From the NCBI RefSeq assembly GCF_029633865.1, contig NC_079224.1:16437890-16501889 (forward strand): a stretch of DNA of 64,000 nt. Reading direction: 5' to 3'. Both the position numbers and the translations under genes were made by a program. This stretch comes from Lampris incognitus (Eukaryota > Chordata > Actinopteri > Lampriformes > Lampridae). Shown one piece after another: positions 44,839 to 57,126 of this stretch. Position 1 is the first letter of the stretch; each line of letters starts with the position of its first letter. The notes beneath the pieces were generated by a model. It had not been told where the DNA came from. It saw only the letters and a list, made by a program, of their open reading frames with translations, and ran no database searches.

Positions 44839-47800
44839 ATGGCCAACTTTGAAGCTTACCAGGAATATCAGAGAATTGAGGACTTCGAGGAGGATTCACC
44901 ACCAGGCGAAGAGGATTTATTGGTTCATGTGCCAGAAGGCCTTAAAGGTGAACAATATCAGATATGCTTAATGCTTACTTGAGAATGCGATATGCTTGCA
45001 TCGGTTAGTCATCAGTAAGTTTAGACATTATGTGTTTTATCTCTACATCTGTCCTCCTTGCCCACTTGGCGACTGGTGAACACCTGTCATGAAAGAGGAA
45101 TCCCTATTTTGATGTGTCCCCTGAAATGAATATTTCTTCCCTATTGTTTTTATCAAATTATTTATCTGTGTTTCTTCCTGTGAAGTTTTTTTCTCATCCA
45201 ACTTAAGACTAAGAATAAAGGGTGTCATCCATTGTTTGTTATTGTGTCTGTGTCTTTTCACTGTGTGGATGTAAACCCCTCTGAGACTAACTGAATTTAG
45301 GTCTATATATATAGACTTGACTTGATTTGAAAATACATTGTTAATTGTGTTGCCAGGCTTGGTCCAAATTGATATTTAAGTACTGCACATGCTGTTACAA
45401 AAAAATTGCCACTTTGAACATTTGCTTTGAGTGAGTTGATTTTTCTTTTTCTAATGAGGTTAACAGTCTTGAAGATGGTGTCACTTTTGGAAAAGCTGTC
45501 TCATGATTTTATGCCCATTCTGTTACAGACTCATGGCATCACATCAAGAACCTGGATAATTTCTTCACAAGAATATCCTTTACATTTCAGTGGAACTTTG
45601 GTAGCTGATAACTATCAAATTGTAAATTGCATTGACATTTGATATGATTCAGTCTTTTTATATTAAGGGTGTTGCATGCCATTTAACATTTAGAATCTAT
45701 TGACGTAGTTTTACTATGTTACTATACGGCTCAATTTGAAAGTGGATTTCACACAAACAGACATAACTTCATTGAGATCTTTGTGCACGCTAGTGCACTT
45801 TTGTGTATTGCTGAAGATTGTCTCTACCCGCTACATTTTTGCTGTCCAAGTCTAAAATAATATCTTAAATTTCCATTAACCTGACTATCCACATCTATCA
45901 TTTCCATCAAAAGAATGGCTTCGCTTGTATGATGATGTCAGAGTTCTTTGAACTCATGTAAGTAACACTTGTTGTCAATGCCTTTCTCCATGTGAAATTG
46001 ATGATTAAAAAAATACAGGAATATCAATTTAATTAGGAATATTTGGAGTTTGATTGTACAGTAATGAGAAACATGTCAAATCAAAATATGATTTAAAATA
46101 CATTATGTTACAGATAGCCTTTTTTCATGTTGTTTTTACATTTAAGTATGCCTCAGGCTTAGAATGAACAAGTTCAACCAGCAGAATTGAAGAGTTGCCT
46201 CACAGAGTGCTGGCAAAGCCCAACATCATCTTTTTCTACTGAACTGCATTAGCTTCAAAAACTTCTTCCCTGCTCAAATATTACTGCTTTAATTTTTTCT
46301 TCAAGATGATCATACATTAATTACTTGGATTTTCACAAATGATTTCAACATCTCTTTTCTGTGACTTATTCTTTAAGCCTGTATCTCCTGTCAAGGACAA
46401 TTTATCAGTGTAGTTGATTGTGAAAAGAGGTAGGTCATACAGGAGTTTCTGAACCAACACACATGAGTGCATGGTAATAAATTGAGATGCACATATGAGT
46501 AAAAACTGATACCAAGAGGCCTACCAAGTTCTGTCCCAGTCAGGACAGTGACTGACTAGTTAACTGTCCTGAGATGGCTTGCAATGGCCCAACAAGTCAG
46601 CAAGTTGTCCTTTTTGCGAGATCTTAATCTAATGTTTATTCGCTTCTCCACACTGTTTACTAGGTTCATTTACAGTGGAGTTTAAAAAAAAATGCATCCA
46701 TATCACAACCACTCAAAACAACCTGTCAGCATATTTCTGAAGATTGCAGAATATTCTAAATGAATGATCCAATAGTTGAAAGATCAAATAGTTCACTCAG
46801 TGGCTTGACCATCAGAAGTCATCTACAATTTATTTTTGCTCTTACTAAATGCTATAGTTGGAATGATTAGCCTATTTGATGCCCAACCTCTCTTATCTGT
46901 GGTTAATCTCAGCCTGTTTTCAATCACTCCTCACAGTCAGTTCCTGTTCGTTGTCACATTTACAACGTTCCTCTTCAACTGTGTGGAGTATGATGTCTTG
47001 TTTGCCAACCGGGCAGTCAACCACACAGCACCAGGACAAAACCCCTTGGACAGGAACAAGGTCACTCTGCCAGATGCCATCCTACCTAGCCAGCAGTGCA
47101 CCGAGAGGTAATCATGTGTAATAATTGGACAAAGAGAGCATTTGAAGCAAGGTGTGTGAAAATTGGCTCACATGAAATCAGTAGTAATATCTGTTGTACA
47201 ATTTCAAGTCGACATATTATTATTAATATTAGAATTATTGGAAAACATGTACAGTCTTCAAAAGTGGCATTCCTATTCTTTTATCCCAGTGACTTCCACA
47301 ATAGCAAATTGGTTACTGTGTTCTCAACCCATGAGATCCATGGTAATATCAGGGATGTTTTAAACTTCACTGGGCATTTGGTGGGATTTAATTTGACAAG
47401 CCTTATTCAGTTGTGACTTACCATTCAAAGGCTGAATTTTTTTTATTTGATTGTGTCAATTGCGGTCTCAGAATTTAAGCTACCCTTACATAAAAAAGCG
47501 AGGAATATGGAGCAGTGACCTACTTTTACCATACCCTGTGGGTTCCTTTCTTTGACCCAGAATATAATGAAAGCCCCCTTTATTTAACATGTTTGGCAGA
47601 TGCAAATGATTGTCACCTCTTTAGCTCTGTGGTTGACTATCATAGAAAAGTTTTATTTGATTGCGCACGTAATGCCATTTGAGATCTTGTACACCCAACC
47701 AGCTGACTTAAGTTGTCATAGTGATATTTTGATTTCACATAAAACCTTGTTTTATTCATTCTGACCGTTGGAAGACTGAGATGGAGACATAGTAGGGGAG

Positions 47801-50800
47801 ACATTAGATTGACATTTTCTGTTGGGATTTGATCCCAGACCAGTTAGGATGCATGCGTACCTCAAGGTAGTGGCTGTACCTGCTCAATTAGCTCGAACTG
47901 TGTTGTTTACAAGTTGAAAAAAAGTCTGAATTCTGGTAGCAACTAGGAATTACCAGATCATCTTCTTTTGGTTTGTTATGGATAATATCAAACCATGCTT
48001 GCCCGGCAAGTCAGGTTAAATTTATTTTGAAGTGGTTTTCCAAAATAATGTGAAGTTTTCACAACGACATTCTATTGAATTTTGATAAGAACTTAGGTAT
48101 TTAAGTCATGAAAGTGTTGAAAAGCTGACGGCTTACTCCTGGAGCAATGTGGAATAAAGCATAATAATACCACATCAGCTTTAATGCTTCAAAGCTGACA
48201 CATTAGGGTGAATTAAGACCTTTGCATTCATCCATCCATCCATTATCCAAACCGCTTATCTGGCTCTCAGGGTCGCGGGGATATTTGAGCCTATCCCAGT
48301 AGTCATGGGGCGGCAGACCTTTGCATTGTTATTGCTTATTTTGTAATGCATTTGTGAGTCGGGTCAAAACATACTTGTGTTGCTGTTTACCTCAAAGAAA
48401 CCTCGATAATCAGTAGCCCCAAGTTGCAACACTGTGGTAGTGGTTGACTTCTTGGAGGAAGTTATGTGTGCACTATGTTCAGGGGCTCTTGGAAACAAGA
48501 CAGGTGTAACTGATAGCTCATGTGTGGTAAAACTGGCCAGCTGAGTAGCAAGCAATACTGACAGCGTGGCTGGGCTAGAAGCCTGATGACCATATGACAC
48601 CTCACCAGCCAGCTGCAAGGTGAAGCCCCCACCCCCAGTTCACTGAGTTCTTTTTCCAAGATGTAGCTTAGGCCCTGCTTGTTTTTCTCTAGCAGGCCTA
48701 TTACCAATTTGCCACTGGTCTTGACCATGGATGAATGGTTGTTTATACTTTAAAGTTGATGACGCACAATACCTGCGGGGCATTCCAAATTAGGAACAGT
48801 GGATCTTGGTCTTTGGAACCACTTTCTCATAATGTCGTTAACCCTTGCTCTGTTTTTTTTTCTTCTTCTTAATCCCAGATTTGTGTGCTTAGCACCTGCT
48901 GACATTTTCTTTTGATATATCTCTAAGTAATTGGATTGTGAAATGAAATTGCATTAACCCAGAAGATCATTTAAACATCAAAATGATACAAGCTGTGGTA
49001 TGTTCATAAGGCTGCTGCTTGTTATCCAGTGTATTATAGGTTTTGACATGGAATGCACAGAAAGTCTGCTTTTTTGCAGAATGAGACAAAGCAAGAGAGG
49101 CAAGCCTGTGATGGTTTAGACATGTGTGGAGGAGAGATGCTGGTTATACTGGGAGAAGGGAGAAGGATGCTGAATATGGAGCTGCCAGGGAAGAGGAAAA
49201 GAGGAAGGCCAAAGAGGAAGTTTATGGATGTGGTGAGAGAGGACATGCAGGTGGCTGGTGTGACAGAGGAAGCTGCAGAGGACAGGAAGAAATGGAAACG
49301 GATTATGCGCTGTGGTGACCCCTAATGGGAGCAGACAAAAGTAGTAGTAGTAGTAGTAGTAGTAGTTCATAAGACATCTAACCCATAACCTGTAAACAGG
49401 AAGAGGGTGGGATTTTAATGTGACACAACATATGAAAGCAACTATTGCAAGATTCCTGATCTATATTTATCACTTATTGAGTTACATATTACTTGAGTGG
49501 TGAATTTATGTATCAACGCTAGAAGAGGGGTTTGGGGGTGGGCTGACCCTTGTGCCCACGAACACAAAATGCAAGTGTTCAATTATAATTCTGTATAATT
49601 ATAATGTCAGTTGTCCAATGAGTTTCCTCCTGTTTTAAACAATTTTTCAACTTTTGATAGGATTTCTCTGTTTTTTTTTTTGTTTGTTTACCTAGTATCC
49701 AAGAGAACAGCTGGATTATATTCCTCCTTATCATGGCAGCTATTTTTTGGCTCTATCGACTTATCAAAGTTTTCTGCAATGTCCTGAGCTACTGGGAGAT
49801 ACGGCAGTTCTACATCAAGGCACTGAAGATCAGGATGGTAAGGCCTGTATTGAACCTGAAGACCTGATTCAAAACTTGTGCCATAACCATGATTTATCCT
49901 TGGCAATATTGAAACAGCTGACCTGAGCTTATACTAAGAGATATACTGACTGGCATACAATGGCATTGAGTGTCACTGACAGGAGGTGATGGTGTCTATC
50001 TGTCGGTCTGCTTCATGTTCCTGACATTCTCTTCCCAGGATGAGCTGTGCAACTTCACTTGGCAAGAAGTCCAGGACCGACTAATCAGTTTGCAGCGAGA
50101 GCAGCAGATGTGCATCCACAAGAAAGAGCTGACAGAGCTCGACATTTACCATCGCATCCTGCGTTTCAAAAACTACATGGTGGCCATGGTCAACAAATCT
50201 CTGCTACCAGTGCAGCTGCAGCTCCCCCTGCTGGGCAATGTGGTCTTTCTCACCCAGGGCCTGAAGTACAACTTTGAACTAATCCTCTTCTGGGGGCCCG
50301 GCTCACTGTTCCAGAACAAGTGGAACCTGCACCCCAAATACAAAAAAGCTGGAAACCGCCTAGAACTTGCCCAGCAGCTTAGCCGGATCATCTTGCTGAT
50401 GGGCTTGGCCAACCTGCTGCTGTGCCCATTCATCCTAGTATGGCAGGTGCTCTACGCCTTCTTTAGTTACACTGAGGTGATCCGCAGAGAGCCTGGAAGC
50501 CTGGGTGCACGGCGCTGGTCCCTCTATGGTCGCCTTTACCTTCGTCACTTCAACGAGCTGGACCATGAGCTTCATGGGCGTTTGGGCCGCGGCTACAAGC
50601 CCACCTCCAAGTACATGAACTCCTTCACCTCACCGCTGCTGACCGTGCTGGCCAAGAACATTGCTTTCTTCTCAGGCTCAGTACTGGCAGTCCTCATTGC
50701 CTTGACAGTCTATGATGAAGATGTCCTCACAGTACAGCATATCCTGACAGCGATCACTGTGTTGGGGGTGGTCATCACAATTGCAAGGTGAGGGTAGCAG

Positions 50801-53800
50801 GTGTAGGCAAAATCAGTATTTCATGTAGAATTTTGTTTTTGTTTTGTAAGATGAGGAAGCTTGGGCTGGGGGGTTATGGCTCATGAAATCCAGGTTTGCT
50901 CTTGGGCACATTCCAGGGAGCAGATTTTGGGAGTTTTTTGCTTCAGTACCGATCTAATGACGTACCGTCAATGAGTCTGTACTTGTAAGTTTCAGCTGTT
51001 TTTTGGAGTGGCTAATCTATAAAGCCAGATGATTACTTTTCCTTTAATTACCTTTTTCTAGTTTTGTGTGGGGGTGGGAGTGTGTGGGGGCATTCTTGTC
51101 TCCTGTAGTTGGATCACATCAGCCATTTTGGACTCTACAATGTTCCCAATTTACTTACTGTGCCATTTAATTTCGCACGAAGAAAAGGGTAACAACATGT
51201 AATGTTCCCTAAACCACCCCAGGTCCTTCATCCCAGATGAGCATATGGTGTGGTGTCCAGAGCAGCTGCTGCAGTGTGTGCTGGCACACATTCATTATAT
51301 GCCAGACCACTGGAGGGGCAATGCGAACAAGAGCGAGACGCGGGACGAGGTTGCGCAGCTGTTCCAGTATAAAGCGGTAAGGGAGGCAGAACCTCATTGG
51401 ATTGACACACACGAGATGCAGCCAAAAGTGAAATTATGACTGGGTTCGACCTGCAGTCAGTTTTATTTTTAATATGCATGTGGTCAGTGCTGAAGCTTGA
51501 TAAAACTAGGAGCAGTATGACATTGAAAGCGGCGCTGCAACAATTGATTGTTTTGGTAAGCGAGTATCCTGCCGAATATTCTAATGAGTAATTAGGATTG
51601 AGAAATGCTTAACTGGAGAAACAAAAAGGTAGTTATTATATAGATTATTATGAAATTACAAAATGGACTTGGAATTTATGCCATTGCTGTTAGAATACTC
51701 GCCCTTCCCAATGCTGCTGTGCACCGCTCTCGAACTGCGGTGCTGGAGAATAATTCTGTTTTCCTAACAGAACCTGTCCTGTCTTGCTCGCACACAATCA
51801 TCTTTACTAAATGAAATTACACCGTGTGTTTTAAAACTGCATCGTCACAGTATGTTTTTATACTTGTAATCCTAAAAAAAAAAAAGTATCTTGGTGTATT
51901 AGTTTTTAGTCTTAATTAAGCATTTTTTTTGCGATATTGTTTTCTTAATGGTATTATCATTTAGCTATATCTTAATGTTTTATCTAGTAAGCATTTCTGG
52001 CACATTGATAATTTAGAATTTCAGTTTGATTTAATGATTACAATCACAGGCCATCTCTCAGAAGCTTGGCTTTAACCAAATCCAAGAGGAATGATCAAGT
52101 AAGAATCATTTCCATTTAAGCCGAACTCCACTGGCGTTCCCGTTGATTTTGGAATCCCTTTTGTCTTTTTTTTTAATTCATTAATTTTAAGCCAATTAAT
52201 AGTTTAGTCCCATTTTACACCATTGAGCTTTAGGGCTATATTTTAGTGATCTAAGCACATGGTGCAAGTGCATTTAGGCATGTCCATATCCACTTTCGCT
52301 AGTTTAAGGGTGGATAATCAGAGCACAAAGTATGGCGCACAATTCAAAGGGGTTGTATTTAGTCTCAGTTAGTCATAATATGAAATAAACCAATCAGTAT
52401 CGTCTTCCATTTCCTTTAAAAGCCAGGTGTGCTTGCACCCTGGTGGATAGCTATTATAATGGCGCATTGTGCACCCCCCCCCCCCATGTAGGCACATATT
52501 ACTATTTTAATAATTTGCCCTTAAAATAACAGTAAAATACTGCGTAACTGACTTAAGACCAGGTTTTTGTTGGTCAATTGTGCAATTGCTTTCCGCTGCC
52601 TCAAGATAGCAATGCGCCAACAATGCGCGTGACCACACCTCATTTTAAGACCAACACGCCCATGGGCGCATAGATGGGCACAAGTACATTTGCTGTTTAA
52701 ATAACATGGGCACTGGATGGAAACATGACAACTGCGCTGGTCTGAAACTAGCAAAGACATTTGCATTGCGCATGGTGCCGCTTTGTGCTGGAGACCCCCA
52801 TTTTTGCGAGTAGCACCCAGCTGCAGCCTGCAGAGTGAGGCGGGGCTATACCCCTAACCTTAACCTGGGCGGGGCGAACCATGTGTAGCCTCGCCCCATG
52901 ACTGTGTAGCCACACCCCATACTGCAATCTGCAGCTGAGTGTGTACTTGGATTTTGCTGGTTGATCGCGCAATCGCTTTCCGCTGCCTCAAGATAGCAAT
53001 TCACAATGTACCTGACCACATCAGCGTGCCTATGGGCACTCAGATGGATGCAAGTACATTTGCTATTTAAACAACATGGGTGCTACACGGCATCAAGCAC
53101 AACACAAGTGTCTTTACTGGTTTCAGACTGACGCAGTTGTCATTTTCTGTCCAGCACCCATGTTGTTTAAATAGCAATTTACTTGCACCCATCTGAGTGC
53201 CCATGGGTGTGCTGGTCTTAAAATGCGGTGTGGCCAGGTGCATTGTTGGCATATTGCTATCTTGAGGCTGTAGAAAGCAATTGTGCAATTGACCAACATA
53301 ATTCTGGTCTTAAGTCAATGGCACAGTATTTTACTGTTATTTTATGGGTGCATTATTAAGATGGTAATATGCGCCTACATGGGGGGGGGGTTGCACAACT
53401 CCTACTACCACTACTTGGCAAATCTGCCATTATAATAGCAATCCACCAAGGTGCAAGCACACCTGGCTTTTAAAGGTAATGGGAGATGACACTCTGATTG
53501 GTTTATTTCATATTTTGCCCAAAACACACCTATGATTAAGAGACTAAGTACAAGCCCGTTGAGCCATGCGCCTTACTTTGCACTGCAGTTAAACTAGCAA
53601 AAGTGGGGGCGCATCCAGGTGGCGTGGCAGTCTATTGTGTTGCCCATCAACAGGGGGCTCGGCGGTTTTAATCCCCGTGTTACCTCTGGCTTGGTCAGAC
53701 ATCCCTACAGACGCAATTGGCTGTGTCTGCAGATGGGAAGCCGGATGTGGGTATGCGTCGTGGTCGCTGCACTAGAGCCTCCTCAGGTAGGTTGGGGCGC

Positions 53801-56800
53801 CTGTTCAAGGGGAATGGGGAACTGGGGGGAATAGAGTGACCCTCCAATGCGATACATCCCCCTTGTGAAACGCCTCACTGTCAGGTGAAAAGAAGTGGCT
53901 GGCGACTCCACATGTATCGGAGGAGGCATGTCACAGTCTGCAGCCCTCCCCGGCTCAGCAGAGGGGTTGGAGCAGTGACTGGGATGGCTCAGAACAGTGG
54001 GGTAATTGGCCAGATACAATTGGGGAGAAAAAGGGGGGGGGACTAGCAAAAGTAGATATGGACATGCCCTAAATGCACTTGCACCATGCATTTTAGAGCG
54101 TGCGCTCAGATTGTTAAAATATAGCCCAGAGCCCTTTATATCCTTATAACAAGATCCTCGTTAGGTCCAAAACCAAAACGTTTTGACTGTCCCCAAAAAC
54201 AGATTAAGGCCAGGTTCTTTTTAATTCCAATGCAATTGTCATTGGTGTACTGTTATTTTGATAATGTTAGTCATATGTTTAATATTATTGTATATTTACT
54301 CTTATGTTATTATTGTATTTATAGGCCCGAAGTCTTGTATTAGATAGATTTCTCTTTCTATTTTATTCAATAAAGATAACATGGTATGTTCTTTTTAGGT
54401 GTTATTCACAAAGTTTATTTTTATTATTGATTGCATGTACTGTTGTTCTGCAAAACAGGTGTTTATTTTGGAGGAGTTGCTCAGTCCTATTGTCACCCCC
54501 TTCATCCTCATCTTCCTCCTGAGGAACAAGTCACTGGAGATCATTGATTTCTTCAGGAACTTCACTGTGGAGGTGGTTGGAGTGGGGGACATCTGCTCTT
54601 TTGCACAAATGGATATCCGACGCCACGGAAACCCGATGGTGAGGCCAGTTAACTTCAGTGAATTACTACTGTTAAGCTTTTAGAACCGGGATGCCAGCAG
54701 ACACTCAGAATGTCTGGGTGTCAGTGAATCTTTGACTCATGCGGCGCTCTCTCACCAGTACAAACATGAGTTTTTTTGCACTGACCCATCTGACCTTCTG
54801 ATGTGTTTGCAGTGGATGTCGGAGGGCCAGACCGAGGCCTCTATCTATCAACAGGCTGAGAATGGCAAGACGGAGTTGTCCCTCATGCACTTCACCATCA
54901 AGAACCCACGCTGGCAGCCTCCCCAAGAGAGCTCAGTCTTCATCAGCCATCTGAAGGAGAAGGTGCAGCAGGACGCTCAGGGAGGACCGTCCACTCAGCT
55001 TCTGCTCTCCGAGGCTCCCCTTTGCGCCTCACTACTGTCCAATGAATCTGGCTCTGGGGTAGGAAAGATATTTGCACGTTAGACTTTTGAATGTATAACA
55101 TGAACATTTTCTCTAGAAAATGTTCAAGATGTGTATTGAGAAGTGATTGATGTTACATTAGCTAAAAATATTATCAGAACCTTTATTGAACCTATTTAGA
55201 GAAAATCAGACATAAGGGCGAGACATTTTCACAACAGTCTCAGCAATAGTGTGACAGATTAGTTGATTTGTCAGTACAGACCAACAAAGTACATCCATTA
55301 TATATATTTTTCTCTATAAAATATATAAAAGATGATTGTATTTATTATTGAATATAATTAAAACTAGTAATAATCATATTAGATCTATCAGTGATGTCTA
55401 TTCTTCTCCCCTGCTGGGGTTTTTTTTTTTTTTTTCAATTGCTCGGTCACTGGCAAATATGAGAAACCATGAAAAGTTCTGCTTTTACTTCAGCATTTAT
55501 TTAACAATTTACATATCTGGACATAACTCAACGTAAGGACTTTGTTGTCATGTCCAGCCCAACAACGTCTTGGCCAGTGTACTGGCTCATCCTGTTCTGA
55601 CTGCAACTGGATTACCGGGCCGAGACCGCCGTTTCCTGCCACCAAGTACAGCCGCTTCGGCGGCCGCCAGCGTCTTGGCCTCTCTGTCCACCTCCCAGCT
55701 TCCGCATGCCAGCCGCAACCGCTCACACAGCCTCCAGCCTTCTGCCACGTACCCCGAGAGCACTATGTACCACAGCAACCGCACCATTATTGACAGGTAC
55801 CCAACCGACATCACATCCCCTCCTGATAGAATCACAATATGGCAAAGATTTGGTCTATTGATCACATGTTCTGTTTGGACTTGTTTTTAGTGAAATAGAA
55901 AACAAATATTTTGGTTTCTTTATTGGTTTTAATTCTCTTCTTGTTCCCCAGTATGTATAACAGCGACACCCGTACCCGAAACAATGTGCTGCCCTCAGAG
56001 TTAGCCTCAGCAGAGATGAGCCTCCATGCAATTTACATGCATGAGGTAATTTGAATGAAAATTAGAATAATTTCTACATGTCAGGACTGGAACTTGATTT
56101 TACGCACCAGGCTTCACAATTGAATTTACATTCCTCCTTGTGTGTGTCTATGTGTGCATATGTTTGTGTTTGTCACATCTGTCAGCCTAGTAACTCTCTA
56201 AGTAAAGAGTATTTGTTGAGGTGGCAGTAACTCGCATAGGGTTTTGTCATTTTTTGCTCTGACAGATTACTGTCTCCCCAGGTCCACCAGCAGAGCTCCC
56301 AGCCCCTGGGAGCCCCAGGACAGTGGCAGAACCCAGTGCCAATGAGAGATCTACAAACTAACACTGGTAAATGAATGCATTCATCTGCAAGCCCAGACAC
56401 CAATTCAGCCTTACCATGTAGAATGGGCCAAAAACGCCTTTCTCTGTAAGAGTCAAATGAGGAACAAAGGCCATGACATGTCACTGGATATTACAAAACC
56501 CAAAAAAAATTGAGCCATTGGCTTAAGAAACTTTCTTAATTTCACAATCTCAAGGGTTCAGTCAACATGTGAACAGATAGATAATCTTGCACTAGGGGAA
56601 ATTCTGACTTGTCAGAACAGGACCCTAAACCTTGATGCTGCCTGTGTAAAAAGCTTGCTTCACACAGCAGTGTTTTCAAGGTTTTTTTTCTTCTTTTCAT
56701 CATTCTTTTTTCTATCTTTCATTCCTTTTTTTATTCAGATAATCATGCAATTGAATTTAGTCAACCTTCCTATACATGATCTTCATTTGGAAGACATGGA

Positions 56801-57126
56801 ATATGATTTTACACTGTAGGAGTTGTTAAAAGTATGGAAAACGTGCAGAAAGCAGGAAAACTGCCGAGGTCAAACCTGAAGAGTGAGAAAGGGCAGAATT
56901 TTATATTTCGTTGGAAATCATCAACAATTCTTTGTGCTCACTAGACCATACCTTTGTATCCTCACTCGACTCAGGTTCTCAGGCACGTAGCGGTCATACA
57001 GCCAGCCTGTCTATGCCCACTCCTCTCCACCTGGGAGGCTGGACAGAGGAAGAGGAGGAAGATGAAGGAGAAGAGGAGATCAACAGTGGATCTACTCCTA
57101 AACAGGGCAACAGGAGTAGTTGTTGA
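44839..57126 (+). CDS. atg9b: Autophagy-related protein 9B (complete, 13 coding exons)
   Basis: Multispanning lipid scramblase of Golgi/endosome-derived vesicles that seeds and feeds the autophagosome membrane. Coding exons: 44839-44947, 45529-45572, 45893-45957, 46937-47107, 49696-49837, 50039-50787, 51223-51376, 54459-54638, 54813-55058, 55558-55796, 55952-56045, 56282-56366, 56975-57126. All joins keep frame, giving 809 residues. The conserved start DSPPGEEDLLVHVPEGL is followed by WHHIKNLDNFF, membrane segments (FVVTFTTFLFNCVEYDVLFA; WIIFLLIMAAIFWLY), LTELDIYHRILRFKNYMVA, YNFELILFWGPGSLF, the scramblase core ending SFIPDEH, and EIIDFFRNFTVEVVGVGDIC. The C-terminal tail is Ser-rich and ends in an acidic run (EEEEEDEGEEE). 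The 9B rather than 9A call rests on VTFTTFL/DAILPSQQC similarity and on synteny with abcb8. The second intron has AT-AC ends. Confidence 0.95.
45165..45330 (+). repeat. Dispersed fish repeat, diverged copy, atg9b intron 1
   Basis: TTTCTTCCTGTGAAGTTTTT to TATAGACTTGACTTGATTTG, similar to the 26.4-kb element. Confidence 0.5.
45573..45892 (+). other. U12-type AT-AC intron (atg9b intron 2)
   Basis: The donor ATATCCTTT matches the minor-spliceosome AT-AC consensus at all nine positions. The intron ends CTATCCAC, and a branch-site-like TCCATTAAC (45872-45880) places its adenosine about 13 nt from the 3' end, within the short range typical of U12 introns. Reading exon 2 to AGA and resuming at ATC gives FFTR-IYHFHQKNGF, as expected for the family. 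GT-AG alternatives do not give this join. Confidence 0.88.
48230..48318 (-). repeat. SINE family B fragment, atg9b intron 4
   Basis: CATCCATCCATCCATTATCC, then GGTCGCGGGGATATTTGAGC, then CCCAGTAGTCA. Confidence 0.7.
49060..49375 (+). pseudogene. Non-LTR retrotransposon ORF2 C-terminus, copy 2, atg9b intron 4
   Basis: Same family as the 28.4-kb copy: RRMLNMELPGKRKRGRPKRK, then FMDVVREDMQVAGVTEEAAE, CGDP and a GTAGTAGTAGT tail. Confidence 0.75.
52231..54125. mobile_element. Large foldback element in atg9b intron 7, interrupted by a SINE
   Basis: The outer ends GGGCTATATTTTA (52231) and TAAAATATAGCCC (about 54125) are inverted, and the inversion continues inward: GTGCAAGTGCATTTAGGCAT / ATGCCTAAATGCACTTGCAC-type, GTCCATATC / GATATGGAC, CCAGGTGTGCTTGCACC / GGTGCAAGCACACCTGG and ACAGTAAAATACTG / CAGTATTTTACTGT. 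The left arm is roughly 52231-52780; the right arm is 53090-53600 plus 54042-54125. Part of the left arm (52571-52720) is also directly repeated at 52960-53085. No ORF is supported. Confidence 0.75.
53609..54040 (+). repeat. tRNA-derived SINE, family A copy 8, with target-site duplication
   Basis: Full length (GCGCATCCAGGTGGCGTGGC to CAATTGGGGAGAAAAAGGGG). It is flanked by ACTAGCAAAAGT on both sides, a 12-bp target-site duplication inside the foldback element, as expected for LINE-mediated insertion. Confidence 0.88.

Noticed and set aside
44839-57126. Identification as atg9a
   Set aside because: The protein shares features with both paralogues, but adjacency to abcb8 and the N-terminal segment favour atg9b.
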